Positions 18,588-27,249 of a stretch of 64,000 nucleotides of DNA are shown here, piece by piece. Position numbers and translations under genes: made by a program. Location: assembly GCF_014651015.1 (NCBI RefSeq), contig NZ_BMWB01000013.1:1-64000 (forward strand), written 5' to 3'. Under the pieces are notes generated by a model. That model saw only the letters and a list, made by a program, of their open reading frames with translations, did no database searches and was not told where the DNA came from. Source of the stretch: Streptomyces xantholiticus. GTDB lineage: Bacteria > Actinomycetota > Actinomycetes > Streptomycetales > Streptomycetaceae. Position 1 is the stretch's first letter. Each line of letters starts with the position of its first letter.

Positions 18588-19247
18588 ATGGCGCGACCGC
18601 GACGTATCGTCCTCGTCCGGCACGGGGAGTCGGTGGGCAATGCCGACGACACGGTGTACGAACGCGAGCCCGACCATGCCCTCCCGCTGACCGCCGCCGG
18701 CCTGGCCCAGGCCGCCGAGACCGGAGCACGGCTGCGGGAGCTCTTCGGCCGCGAACGGGTCAGCGTCTACGTCTCCCCGTACCGCCGCACCCTTGAGACG
18801 TTCCGGGCGTTCGGACTGGACCCCGGGCTGGTGCGGATCAGGGAGGAGCCGAGGCTGCGGGAGCAGGACTGGGGGAACTGGCAGGACCGGGAGGACGTAC
18901 GGCTGCAGAAGGCGTACCGCGACGCGTACGGCCACTTCTTCTACCGCTTCGCCCAGGGCGAGTCCGGTGCCGACGTGTACGACCGGGTCGGCGCGTTCCT
19001 GGAGAGCCTGCACCGGAGCTTCGTGGCACCGGATCATCCGCCGAACGTACTCCTGGTCACCCATGGTCTGACCATGCGGCTGTTCTGCATGCGCTGGTTC
19101 CACTGGTCGGTCGCGGAGTTCGAGTCACTCTCCAATCCGGCCAACGGCGAGACCCGCACGCTGCAGCTCGGAGAGGACGGGCGATACCACCTCGACCGGC
19201 CCTTCGAGCGCTGGAGGACCCCGGAGCCGTACGGAGCCACCGGTTAG
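18588..19247 (+). CDS. Histidine phosphatase (phosphoglycerate-mutase-like) family protein
   Basis: 219-residue enzyme of the histidine phosphatase superfamily. Seen: the RHG motif RIVLVRHGESVGN with phosphoacceptor His12, the second conserved arginine in VSPYRRTLET, the acidic residue in REEPRLREQDWGNWQ, and the second catalytic His in LLVTHGLTMRLF. The pattern resembles broad-specificity phosphatases such as PhoE or CobC-like proteins; the substrate cannot be told. The next gene starts 12 bases downstream, so the two are probably co-transcribed. Confidence 0.85.
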   Translation: MARPRRIVLVRHGESVGNADDTVYEREPDHALPLTAAGLAQAAETGARLRELFGRERVSVYVSPYRRTLETFRAFGLDPGLVRIREEPRLREQDWGNWQDREDVRLQKAYRDAYGHFFYRFAQGESGADVYDRVGAFLESLHRSFVAPDHPPNVLLVTHGLTMRLFCMRWFHWSVAEFESLSNPANGETRTLQLGEDGRYHLDRPFERWRTPEPYGATG

Positions 19248-19259
19248 AGTGGCAGGAAG

Positions 19260-20174
19260 ATGACCGCTGATTCCGCATCCGACCCGCGCTTCGTACGCGC
19301 CCTGGACAGCCTGCGAGGCCTGTCCGTGGGAGACGCCCTGGGCTCCCAGTTCTTCGTTCCCTCCAACTACCCCCTGCTGAAGCGGCGCGAGCTGCCGCCG
19401 TCCGTCTGGCAGTGGACCGACGACACCGAGATGGCCTGCTCCGTCCTGGCCGTCCTCGTCGAGCACCACCGCGTGGACCAGGACGCCCTCGCCCGGTCCT
19501 TCGCCGAGCATCACGACTTCGACCGCGGCTACGGCCCCGCGGTCAACCGGCTGCTCCGGCTGATCAGGCAGGGGGGCGACTGGCGGGAGCTGTCGGCGGA
19601 GCTGTTCAAGGGCCAGGGGTCGTGGGGCAACGGCTCCTCCATGCGGATCGCACCCCTCGGCGCCTGGTACGCGGACGACCCGGAGCAGGCGACGCACCAG
19701 GCCGAGATCTCCTCGTACCCCACCCACCAGCACCGGGAGGCCGTGGTCGGCGCCATGGCCGTGGCCGCGGCGGCCGCCCTGGCGGCGAACCCGGCGGGAC
19801 CGCCCGGACCTGCGGAGCTGCTGGACGGTGTCATCGCCCTGGTCCCTCGCAGCGCGGTGGGCGCCGGTCTGCGCCGGGCCGTGGACATGCTCGACTACAA
19901 CGACCCCGGGACCGTCGCCGCCGTACTGGGCAGCGGGCGGCGTACCAGTGCCCATGACACCGTGCCGTTCGCGTTGTGGTCCGCCGCGCGGTCGCTCGGC
20001 GACTTCGAGCAGGCGTTCTGGACGACCGCCCAGGTGGGCGGTGACGTCGACACGACATGTGCCATCGCCTGCGGAGTCGTCGCCGCGAGCAAGGCGGGAC
20101 AGCCGCCTGCCCACTGGCTGGAGCGGACCGAGCAGCTGCCCGACTGGCTGCCCGGGGCGGACCGGGCCGGCTGA
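19260..20174 (+). CDS. ADP-ribosylglycohydrolase family protein
   Basis: 304-residue protein of the ADP-ribosylglycohydrolase (DraG/ARH) family, which removes ADP-ribose from proteins or small molecules using two metal ions. Seen: the N-terminal SVGDALGSQFF, the metal motif WTDDTEMA, GNGSSMRIAPLG, and the C-terminal metal motif GGDVDTTCAIACG. All expected Asp/Thr ligands appear present. It is adjacent to a histidine phosphatase and upstream of a bidirectional hairpin. Its target is unknown. Confidence 0.88.
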   Translation: MTADSASDPRFVRALDSLRGLSVGDALGSQFFVPSNYPLLKRRELPPSVWQWTDDTEMACSVLAVLVEHHRVDQDALARSFAEHHDFDRGYGPAVNRLLRLIRQGGDWRELSAELFKGQGSWGNGSSMRIAPLGAWYADDPEQATHQAEISSYPTHQHREAVVGAMAVAAAAALAANPAGPPGPAELLDGVIALVPRSAVGAGLRRAVDMLDYNDPGTVAAVLGSGRRTSAHDTVPFALWSAARSLGDFEQAFWTTAQVGGDVDTTCAIACGVVAASKAGQPPAHWLERTEQLPDWLPGADRAG

Positions 20175-20226
20175 CGCGAGCGGCATCGGACGGTGCCGGA
20201 TCAGCGGCGGACGCAACCTGGGGCGG

Positions 20227-20267
20227 CCGGGTACAGGCCGTCCCCCATGACCACGGCCTGTACCCGG
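20227..20267. terminator. Bidirectional hairpin, ADP-ribosylglycohydrolase / MFS
   Basis: CCGGGTACAGGCCGT and its exact complement flank an 11-base loop: a perfect 15-bp stem centred in the 97 bases between convergent genes. Confidence 0.85.
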
Positions 20268-20271
20268 CGCG

Positions 20272-21828
20272 TCATGCGGCGTGGCCGCCGGGCCCCGCCG
20301 CCCCGCTGAGTGCCTCCAGGTCGCTCTTGCGGACCCGTATCACGAAGAGCGCCGCCACCACGGCGAGCGCGACCAGGCCCACCCCGGCCCAGAGCGCGGT
20401 GGCGATGCCTTCGGCGAGCACCTGGTGGCCCCACGGAGGCGGCAGCTCGTGGGACCTGGCGAAGGCCTCCTGCTGCGCGGGCGTCGCCTCGGCGAGGAAG
20501 GACGGCAACTGCCGCTCGGCCTCGTCGCGGCTTGCCGTCCCGAACACGGTCATCAGGATCGACAGACCGAGGGAACCGCCGACCATCTGCGTGGCATTGA
20601 GCAGACTCGACGCGGCACCCGACTCGTGCTGCGCCACACCCGACACGGCCGTCAGCGTCGCCGTCACGAACACCAGGCCCATGCCGAAGCCGAAGAGCAG
20701 CATCGGCCAGAGCACCGCGGCCACGTAGGAGCTGTCGGGGGATATGAAGGTCAGCCACGCCATGCCGCTCCCCGTGAACAGCGCCCCGGCGGTGAGGAAC
20801 GGCTTGGGCCCCAGCACCGGCAGCAGCTTCGAGGAGAGGCCCGCCGCGATCACGATCATCACGGTGACGGGAAGAAACGCGAGGCCGGAGGTGATGGGGC
20901 TGTAATCCAGCACGTTCTGCACGAACAGGACGATGAAGAAGAACATGCCGAACATCGCGGCTGCGAGGCTCATCATGATCAGATACGTGCCGGACCTGTT
21001 GCGGTCGGCGAACATGCGCAGCGGCGTGATCGGATCGCGTGCCTTGCGCTCGGTCAGTACGAAGGCCGTCAGCAGGACCACCGCAGCGGCGAACGCGCCG
21101 AGCGTGAGCTCGTCGCTCCAGCCGTCCTCCGAGGCTCGGATGAAGCCGTAGACCAGTGAGGCCATGCCCACGGTCGAGGTGAGCGCGCCCGCCACGTCGA
21201 ACCGGCCGGGGTGGCGCTCGGACTCGTTGATGAAAACCGGCGCGAGAGCGGCGATCAGGATGCCGATGGGCAGATTCACGTAGAAGACCCAGCGCCAGTC
21301 CAGCCACTCCGTGAGCATGCCGCCGGCCAGCAGCCCGATGGCCGCGCCGCTTGCGGAGACGGCCGCGAAGATGCCGAAGGCGCGGTTGCGCTCAGGCCCT
21401 TCGCGGAAGGTCGTGGTGATCAGCGCGAGTGCCGTGGGCGAGGCGATGGCTCCGCCCACGCCCTGCAGTGCGCGGGCCGCGAGCATCTGCCACGGTTCCT
21501 GCGCGATCCCGCACAGCAGCGACGCGAAGGTGAAGAGCAGCACACCGGAGACGAACACCCGGCGGCGCCCGAGGATGTCGCCCGCCCTGCCGCCGAGCAG
21601 CAGGAGCCCGCCGAAGGTGAGGGTGTAGGCGTTCACCACCCACGAGAGTTGGGTGGTGGTGAACTCCAGTGCCCCCTGGATGTGCGGGAGTGCGATATTC
21701 ACAATCGTGGTGTCAAGTACCACCATGAGCTGCAGAGCGGCGATGACGGCGAGCGCGATACCGGGCCGCCCCTGTCGGCGGGCCGCCCCCGGTGGAACGG
21801 GTGCTCTTAGCTGAGAGGTTGTCACCAT
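20272..21828 (-). CDS. MFS drug/proton antiporter, DHA2 (EmrB/QacA) family
   Basis: 518-residue integral membrane exporter with about 14 hydrophobic segments. Seen: helix 1 motif VVLDTTIVNIALP, helix 2 WVVNAYTLTFGGLLLLGGRAGDILGRRR (motif A), motif C-like GPERNRAFGIFAAVSASGAAIGLLAGG, WRWVFYVNLPIG, and a C-terminal extramembrane segment. The family exports antibiotics or toxic organics. Start ATG 21828 follows GGGGGAC; an overlapping GTG is one codon later. It is divergent from a TetR regulator with two palindromic operators between them, so it is probably repressed until a ligand binds TetR. The transported compound is unknown. Confidence 0.9.
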   Translation of the reverse strand: MVTTSQLRAPVPPGAARRQGRPGIALAVIAALQLMVVLDTTIVNIALPHIQGALEFTTTQLSWVVNAYTLTFGGLLLLGGRAGDILGRRRVFVSGVLLFTFASLLCGIAQEPWQMLAARALQGVGGAIASPTALALITTTFREGPERNRAFGIFAAVSASGAAIGLLAGGMLTEWLDWRWVFYVNLPIGILIAALAPVFINESERHPGRFDVAGALTSTVGMASLVYGFIRASEDGWSDELTLGAFAAAVVLLTAFVLTERKARDPITPLRMFADRNRSGTYLIMMSLAAAMFGMFFFIVLFVQNVLDYSPITSGLAFLPVTVMIVIAAGLSSKLLPVLGPKPFLTAGALFTGSGMAWLTFISPDSSYVAAVLWPMLLFGFGMGLVFVTATLTAVSGVAQHESGAASSLLNATQMVGGSLGLSILMTVFGTASRDEAERQLPSFLAEATPAQQEAFARSHELPPPWGHQVLAEGIATALWAGVGLVALAVVAALFVIRVRKSDLEALSGAAGPGGHAA

Positions 21829-21848
21829 GGGTCCCCCACATATGAGTT

Positions 21849-21868
21849 AGTGAACGAAGGCGTTCACT
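21849..21868. promoter_or_regulatory. TetR operator 1
   Basis: AGTGAACGAAGGCGTTCACT is a 20-bp inverted repeat (8-bp arms around AAGG), just upstream of the MFS start and 48 bp from a second copy. Confidence 0.85.
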
Positions 21869-21896
21869 TTTCCGTAAACCGTAGAGAGTCCCCGTC

Positions 21897-21916
21897 AGTG
21901 AACGCAAGCGTTCACT
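21897..21916. promoter_or_regulatory. TetR operator 2
   Basis: AGTGAACGCAAGCGTTCACT has perfect 9-bp arms and the same outer sequence as operator 1. It lies about 30 bases upstream of the tetR start, so the regulator probably controls its own gene and the exporter. Confidence 0.85.
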
Positions 21917-21946
21917 GGACCTCCCGTCCCCAACGGAGATATGAAG

Positions 21947-22594
21947 ATGGCCACTTCGCGCCGGACCGGTGCCACAGAGGCTCCGTCGGCCCCGCTGCGC
22001 CGGAGAGGGCCCGTGCTGGAGCGGGCGATCCTCGAAGCCGCCCTGGAACTGCTCGGCACGGTCGGCTGGAGCGGGTTCACGATGGAAGGGGTCGCCGCCG
22101 GGGCGCAGACCGGGAAGGCGGCCGTCTATCGGCGCTGGCCCTCGAAGGAGGACCTCGTCGCCGACGCCCTCGAGGCCGGGCTCCCGCCCCTGGACCAGGA
22201 CGCCGATCAGGGGGGCGTCCGGGAGGACCTCTTCCATGTCTGCCGGCGGGTGCGGGACGCGATGTTCTCCCGTACCGGGGTCGCGCTGCGATCAGTCCTT
22301 CACGAGTGCGATGCCGTCGCGGCCGAACGCTTCCAGGGCCTGATCGTCAATCGGGTTGTCGAGCCGTCCAAGGAGCTCTTCCGTGCAGTGGTGCGGCGTG
22401 GTGTGAGCCGTGGTGACGTCCGGCCGGACGCGGCCTGCGAACTGGTCCTCGATGTGATCCCCGGCCTGCTGATGTACCGCTCGAAGGTGTGCGGAAGCGA
22501 ATGGCCGGACACGGACATCGCCCAGATGATCGACCAGGTCATGGTCCCGCTGCTCCGCCCGCACAGCTGCCGGCCGATCGACGGCGGATCGTGA
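21947..22594 (+). CDS. TetR/AcrR-family transcriptional regulator
   Basis: 215-residue regulator. The N-terminal helix-turn-helix reads VLERAILEAALELLGTVGWSGFTMEGVAAGAQTGKAAVYRRWPSK (recognition helix around KAAVYRRW), followed by a helical ligand-binding domain of the TetR_C type (VCRRVRDAMFSRTG ... ELVLDVIPGLLMYR). I chose ATG 21947: GGAG at 21935-21938 lies 8 bases upstream, whereas the ATG at 21941 is only 2 bases from it. It is divergent from the MFS exporter with two matching operators between, a local efflux repressor arrangement. The ligand is unknown. Confidence 0.9.
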   Translation: MATSRRTGATEAPSAPLRRRGPVLERAILEAALELLGTVGWSGFTMEGVAAGAQTGKAAVYRRWPSKEDLVADALEAGLPPLDQDADQGGVREDLFHVCRRVRDAMFSRTGVALRSVLHECDAVAAERFQGLIVNRVVEPSKELFRAVVRRGVSRGDVRPDAACELVLDVIPGLLMYRSKVCGSEWPDTDIAQMIDQVMVPLLRPHSCRPIDGGS

Positions 22595-22646
22595 CCCGTA
22601 TCCGGTTGCCATCGGGCCATCCCCGCGGCGTACCCTTGCTGGCGCC

Positions 22647-23348
22647 ATGCCGTACGAACCACCCACCCACGCAGTCGAGCGCTCGATCCGGGCCACCACA
22701 GGGGCCAAGATCGTCGCAGGCATCGACGAAGTCGGGCGCGGAGCGTGGGCGGGGCCGGTGACGGTGTGCGCGGCGATCACCGGACTGCGCAGGCCGCCCG
22801 ACGGTCTGACCGACTCCAAGCTGATCACTCCCAAGCGCCGCGAGGGGCTGGCGGTGTTGCTGGAGGGCTGGGTCACGGCCCACGCCCTCGGTCACGCCTC
22901 TCCGGAGGAGATCGACGAACTGGGGATGACGGCGGCCCTCAGACTGGCCGCCGGCCGGGCCCTGGAGGGACTGCCGGTCCGCCCCGATGCCATCATCCTC
23001 GATGGCAAGCACGACTACCTCGGAGTGCCCTGGCAGGTGCGTACGGTGATCAAGGGGGACCAGTCCTGCGTGGCCGTGGCCGCCGCATCGGTGATCGCCA
23101 AGGTGCGCCGGGACGCGATGATGGCGCAACTACCGGAGGACTTCGCCGTTTTCGGCTTCGCCGAGAACGCCGGCTACCCCTCGCCCGTGCACAAGGCCGC
23201 CCTCCGGGAGCTGGGACCCACCCCGTACCACCGGCTCTCCTGGGCCTATCTCGACGCCCTGCCCCGGTGGCGGCATCTCAAGAAGGTCCGTATCTCCCCG
23301 GAGGCGGCCGAACTGGAAAGCGGGGGCCAGCTCGGCTTCGACTTCTGA
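22647..23348 (+). CDS. rnhB: Ribonuclease HII
   Basis: 233-residue RNase HII, which nicks at ribonucleotides embedded in DNA and at RNA-DNA hybrids. Seen: GIDEVGRGAWAGPV (catalytic Asp and Glu), LTDSKLITPKRRE, IILDGKHDYLG (Asp) and SVIAKVRRDAMM (Asp), so the DEDD set is complete. It lies 52 bases behind the TetR gene in the same direction and probably has its own promoter. Confidence 0.95.
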   Translation: MPYEPPTHAVERSIRATTGAKIVAGIDEVGRGAWAGPVTVCAAITGLRRPPDGLTDSKLITPKRREGLAVLLEGWVTAHALGHASPEEIDELGMTAALRLAAGRALEGLPVRPDAIILDGKHDYLGVPWQVRTVIKGDQSCVAVAAASVIAKVRRDAMMAQLPEDFAVFGFAENAGYPSPVHKAALRELGPTPYHRLSWAYLDALPRWRHLKKVRISPEAAELESGGQLGFDF

Positions 23349-23430
23349 ACTCGCCCCGCCATCAGCACGGTCGCACTTTTCGTGCCACCCGCCGGTGCCG
23401 TCCGCACCGGCGTTTGATAGACATCCACCC

Positions 23431-24048
23431 ATGCCTCTCATTCCCGAGGAGCCTCAGATTCACGAGAGCGCCCAGGGTCCCCGCGTCACTCCGGCCACCG
23501 GCCGCACCGCGCCGACCCCCCGTCCCGTACCCGGTCCGCGTTCCGCGGCCTCGCCGCGTCCCGGGCACCCGTGCCCCGGCCCGTCCAGGCCCGCCCCGCC
23601 CGCGCAGCGAGCATCCGCTGCCGGGAAACCGAAGCCGCCGCGGCCGGAGAATCCTTCCGCGCCGCAGATCCAGCTCGTTCCCGCACCGGCGGGCGGTGCG
23701 CTGGACGCCGCCGACGAGGCGGTCGACCTGCTGCTGGACTCCGGGCGGGCCCCGGGCGACGTGCTGGTGCTCACCACGGGTGACCAGCACCCGTGGGCCG
23801 CGCACGAGCTGTCGTTCGGCGAGAGCGCCTACTGGGCCCAGCACGACGCCTGCGACGACGTCTTCTACGCCGACGCGGCATCGGTGGAACGGGCCGCGGC
23901 CCGGCCCGTGGTGGTGGTCGCCGTCAACGGCGGCACGGACGGCACCGCTGCCGATGCGCTGCCGGCGGCCCTGAAGAAGGCTTCGGTCCTTCTCATCGTC
24001 TGCGGTGACCCCCAGCGCATCAACGCCGTGCTCGGTGCGGGCGTCTGA
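23431..24048 (+). CDS. Conserved actinobacterial protein of unknown function
   Basis: 205-residue protein in two parts. Residues 1-75 are Pro/Arg/Ser-rich and look disordered. The rest is an alpha-beta domain: VDLLLDSGRAPGDVLVLTTGDQH, WAAHELSFGESAYWAQHDACDDVFYADA, RPVVVVAVNG and VLLIVCGDPQRINAVL. The pattern of hydrophobic strands followed by GD or NG loops resembles the end of UvrD/RecB-like helicase C-terminal modules, but no catalytic motif is seen. Start ATG 23431 (MPLIPEEPQ) has no strong site. Codon bias is typical of the host, so I take it as real. Function unknown. Confidence 0.65.
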   Translation: MPLIPEEPQIHESAQGPRVTPATGRTAPTPRPVPGPRSAASPRPGHPCPGPSRPAPPAQRASAAGKPKPPRPENPSAPQIQLVPAPAGGALDAADEAVDLLLDSGRAPGDVLVLTTGDQHPWAAHELSFGESAYWAQHDACDDVFYADAASVERAAARPVVVVAVNGGTDGTAADALPAALKKASVLLIVCGDPQRINAVLGAGV

Positions 24049-24083
24049 CCCACGCCCGAACGATCCTGCGGTTCGGTCGCGAT

Positions 24084-24108
24084 CCGGCTGCCCGTCATGG
24101 GCAGCCGG
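24084..24108. terminator. Bidirectional hairpin between two unknown genes
   Basis: A perfect 10-bp stem CCGGCTGCCC / GGGCAGCCGG with a 5-base loop lies between two convergent genes. Confidence 0.75.
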
Positions 24109-24120
24109 CGGACGACGCCT

Positions 24121-24750
24121 TCAGCGGGCCGCCGTGCGCCGCAGCGCTTCCACGGCGCCGCCTGCCGTACGCATCGGCACCGGGTCGGAGTCCGTCCCCG
24201 CGTCGGCCAAACGACCGGGTGACGAGGTCGAGTTGGGGTGACGGCCGCCGCGGCCCTCGCCCAGCACCTGCCAACCGCCGCGCGTCAGCGTGATGTACGC
24301 GCCGCAGCGCAGCCCGTGCAGCGTGCATGCGTCCCGCAGGCCCCACATCCACGCGCCGTCCTCCTCCGTCCACCGCTCGTCGCCCTCTCGGCAGTAGAGC
24401 AGAACGGCCGTGCGCACGGGCGTCCGCCGTCGGAGGTCGTGCGGGATCACCCGGCGCAGATGGGCCAGCAGCGCGTTGCGGAACTCCCAGCCGTCCGCCG
24501 GGACGGCGCGTCGGGAGAACGACGCGCTGGCCGTGAGCCGTTCCTCGTGATCGAGCACGGCGACGACTGCCGTCGTGGGGGCCGGGCGGTGCCGGGCGTG
24601 CAGTCCGCCGACGATCTCGCGCGGATTGCGCAGCAGCGGGATGCCGGCCGCTGCCCACTCGGCCGGCTCGAGCAACCGGGCAAGGCGGTTGGCCGAGTTG
24701 GCCGATGCGGTGATCGAGGTGGCTGCGGACGAAGCGAATCCGAAGGTCAC
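24121..24750 (-). CDS. Conserved streptomycete protein of unknown function
   Basis: 209 residues from GTG 24750, chosen because GGGAGG lies 3-4 bases upstream and because the protein then begins TFGFASSAATSITASANSANRLARLL. Visible features: WAAAGIPLLRNPREIVGGLH, a strand pair TTAVVAVLDHEERLTASASF, HLRRVIPHDLRRRTPVRTAVLLYC and an aromatic segment RWTEEDGAWMWGLRDACTLHGLRCG. The C-terminal ~45 residues are Ser/Arg/Pro-rich. I recognise no family. Third-position GC is normal for the region, which supports coding. Confidence 0.6.
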   Translation of the reverse strand: MTFGFASSAATSITASANSANRLARLLEPAEWAAAGIPLLRNPREIVGGLHARHRPAPTTAVVAVLDHEERLTASASFSRRAVPADGWEFRNALLAHLRRVIPHDLRRRTPVRTAVLLYCREGDERWTEEDGAWMWGLRDACTLHGLRCGAYITLTRGGWQVLGEGRGGRHPNSTSSPGRLADAGTDSDPVPMRTAGGAVEALRRTAAR

Positions 24751-24967
24751 GGTCCTCCCTTCGCATACGCGCCCACAGTGCGGGCAGGGTCGGGTGAGGG
24801 CGCGCCACGGCATGGCCCTTGGGGACCGCGAACGGGCCGTGCGGGGGAGCAGTCCAATTCTTCCTGGCGCATGGGAATGCGGCAACGAGCAATTCGGCAC
24901 CACCGGCGGAATTCGGTGGGTATGACGTTCATATCCCTTCCCCTCTCCGTCCCGAACGACCCCTGCT

Positions 24968-27139
24968 TCAGGACTGGATCGCGAGGACCAGCGGGAAGAC
25001 CCCCTTCGCGCCCGCCCTGCGCAGCAGTCGCGAGGCCACGGCCAGCGTCCAGCCGCTGTCCGAGTAGTCGTCGACCAGCAACACCGGACCGTCCGCGGCG
25101 GCCAGCGCCTTGGCCAGCTGTGGCGGTACGACGAACGCCTCGTGCAGTGCCCGCACCCGCTGGGCGCTGTTGGTGCGCGAGAACCCTGTGTCCAGGGCGT
25201 CCGGCACGTACTCGACCGATCCCAGCAGCGGCATCCGGCCGACCTCCCCGATACGGCCGGCGAGGGAGCCGATCAGACGGGGCCGGCTGCGGGAGGCGAT
25301 CGAGACCACGCCCGCAGGGCGCTGCGGCGCGTCCACGGCCCCGGAGGCCCAACCGCCCGGTCCCCTGGCCCAGTCGGACAGCACGGTCACGACCGCGTCG
25401 GCCATGTCGTCGGGCACCGGGCCGTCCGGCGCCTGCGGAGCGAGCATCGGACGGAGCCGGTTGCCCCAGCCGATGTCGGAAAGCCGCCCCAGCGCCCGTC
25501 CGGTGAAGGACTGCTCACCCTCCGCAAGACGGCCCTTGAGGTTGATGCCGACGGCGGCCAGCCCGGTCGGCCACATCTTGCGGGGCTCGACCTCGACCCC
25601 CGGCCTGCCGAGCTCGCCACGTGCCGCGTCCAGAGCGGCGGTGGACACCTTGTCGCTGAACCGGGCGCCGGAGCAGTTGTCGCAGCGGCCGCAGCGCGAC
25701 GCTTCCTCGTCGTCCAGCTGGCGCCGCAGGAACTCCATCCGGCATCCGGCGGAGTGCGCGTACTCCCGCATGGCCTGCTGCTCAGAGGCGCGCTGCCGGG
25801 CCACCCACGCATACCGGTCCGCGTCGTAGGACCAGGGCTGTCCGGTCGTCGTCCAGCCGCCCTTCACCCTGCGCACGGCGCCGTCCACGTCGAGCACCTT
25901 GAGCATGGTCTCGAGCCGGGTGCGCCGCAGTTCCACCAACGGCTCCAGCGCTGGCAACGACAGAGGCCGCTCGGCCTGCGCCAGCACGTCCAGCGTGCGC
26001 CGCACGAGCTCCTCGGGCGGGAAGGCGACCGAGGCGAAGTACTGCCAGATCGCCTCGTCCTCCTTGCCGGGCAGCAGCAGCACCTCCGCATGTTCCACAC
26101 CACGGCCGGCGCGGCCCACCTGCTGGTAGTACGCGATCGGGGACGAGGGCGAACCGAGGTGCACGACGAAGCCGAGGTCCGGTTTGTCGAAGCCCATGCC
26201 GAGTGCCGACGTCGCCACCAGGGCCTTGACGCGGTTGGCGAGCAGGTCCTCCTCCGCCTGCTGCCGGTCCGCGTTCTCCGTGCGTCCGGTGTACGAAGCC
26301 ACCGTGTGACCGCACTGGCGCAGATACGCGGTGACCTCTTCGGCGGCGGCGACCGTCAGTGTGTAGATGATGCCGGACCCAGGCAGCTCGCCGAGATGAT
26401 CGGCGAGCCAGGCCAGACGGGTGGCGGCGTCCGGGAGCTCCAGCACCCCGAGGCTCAGGCTCTCCCTGTCCAGCGGGCCGCGCAGAACGAGGGCGTCGGT
26501 GCCCGCTCCCGTGCCCAGCTGCTCAGCCACATCCGCCGTGACCCGTGCGTTGGCGGTGGCGGTCGTGGCGAGGACGGGGACGCCCGCGGGCAGGTCGGCG
26601 AGCATGGTGCGGAGCCTGCGGTAGTCGGGCCGGAAGTCGTGGCCCCAGTCGGAGATGCAGTGGGCCTCGTCCACCACGAGCAGTCCGGTCGCCGCAGCCA
26701 GCCGGGGGAGCACCTGATCGCGGAAGTCCGGGTTGTTGAGCCGCTCGGGACTGACGAGCAGCACATCGACCTCGCCCGCGGCGATCTCGGACTGGACCGT
26801 CTCCCACTCCTCCGTGTTGGAGGAGTTGATCGTCCGGGCGCGGATGCCGGCCCGCGCCGCAGCCTCCACCTGGTTGCGCATCAGCGCGAGCAGGGGTGAG
26901 ACGATCACGGTGGGGCCGCTGCCGCTCGCCCGCAGCAGCGAGGTGGCGACGAAGTACACCGCGGACTTGCCCCATCCCGTCCGCTGGACGACCAGTGCCC
27001 TGCGCTTGTCCGCGACGAGCGCCTCGATCGCGCGCCACTGGTCCTCGCGCAGCCGGGCGCGGCCCGATGCGTCGGAGACGAGCCGGGCCAGTACGGAATC
27101 GGCGGAAGCCCTGAGCTCCGCGCGGTCTGCGTTGGTCAT
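24968..27139 (-). CDS. RecQ-family helicase with C-terminal phosphoribosyltransferase-like domain
   Basis: 723-residue protein. The helicase part has Walker A QRTGWGKSAVY (note Trp in the loop), VVDEAHCISDWGHDFRPDYR, SALGMGFDKPDLGFVVH and motif VI QVGRAGRG, followed by a RecQ-type zinc site (Cys in AGCRMEF and RCGRCDNCSG). The last ~200 residues are not the usual winged helix/HRDC tail; they end with GPVLLVDDYSDSGWTL, a PRPP-loop-like signature of type I phosphoribosyltransferases, and a short C-terminus. A 3'-to-5' helicase role in repair is expected; the role of the fused domain is not known to me. ATG 27139 was preferred to a TTG four codons earlier. Confidence 0.88.
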   Translation of the reverse strand: MTNADRAELRASADSVLARLVSDASGRARLREDQWRAIEALVADKRRALVVQRTGWGKSAVYFVATSLLRASGSGPTVIVSPLLALMRNQVEAAARAGIRARTINSSNTEEWETVQSEIAAGEVDVLLVSPERLNNPDFRDQVLPRLAAATGLLVVDEAHCISDWGHDFRPDYRRLRTMLADLPAGVPVLATTATANARVTADVAEQLGTGAGTDALVLRGPLDRESLSLGVLELPDAATRLAWLADHLGELPGSGIIYTLTVAAAEEVTAYLRQCGHTVASYTGRTENADRQQAEEDLLANRVKALVATSALGMGFDKPDLGFVVHLGSPSSPIAYYQQVGRAGRGVEHAEVLLLPGKEDEAIWQYFASVAFPPEELVRRTLDVLAQAERPLSLPALEPLVELRRTRLETMLKVLDVDGAVRRVKGGWTTTGQPWSYDADRYAWVARQRASEQQAMREYAHSAGCRMEFLRRQLDDEEASRCGRCDNCSGARFSDKVSTAALDAARGELGRPGVEVEPRKMWPTGLAAVGINLKGRLAEGEQSFTGRALGRLSDIGWGNRLRPMLAPQAPDGPVPDDMADAVVTVLSDWARGPGGWASGAVDAPQRPAGVVSIASRSRPRLIGSLAGRIGEVGRMPLLGSVEYVPDALDTGFSRTNSAQRVRALHEAFVVPPQLAKALAAADGPVLLVDDYSDSGWTLAVASRLLRRAGAKGVFPLVLAIQS

Positions 27140-27190
27140 GCACCCATGCAACCCGATGGGACCGACAAACCGCGAACCCGCCGTCGAGCC

Positions 27191-27210
27191 TGTGGATAAC
27201 GTTATCCACA
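27191..27210. promoter_or_regulatory. Palindromic pair of DnaA boxes
   Basis: TGTGGATAACGTTATCCACA is a perfect 20-bp palindrome made of two abutting, inverted copies of the classical DnaA box TTATCCACA. It lies in the 110 bases between the divergent recQ-like and DUF4192 genes, about 40 bases from the latter start. I saw no further DnaA-box cluster nearby, so this is not an origin; titration or transcriptional control by DnaA is more likely. Confidence 0.8.
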
Positions 27211-27249
27211 GGGGTCGCGGCGTCCGGGGGTTCGCGGGACCGTCGTCGC

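Noticed and set aside
27191..27210. Interpretation of the DnaA-box palindrome as a chromosomal origin
   Set aside because: An origin needs many DnaA boxes and flanking dnaA/dnaN; there is only one pair and the neighbours are recQ-like and DUF4192 genes.
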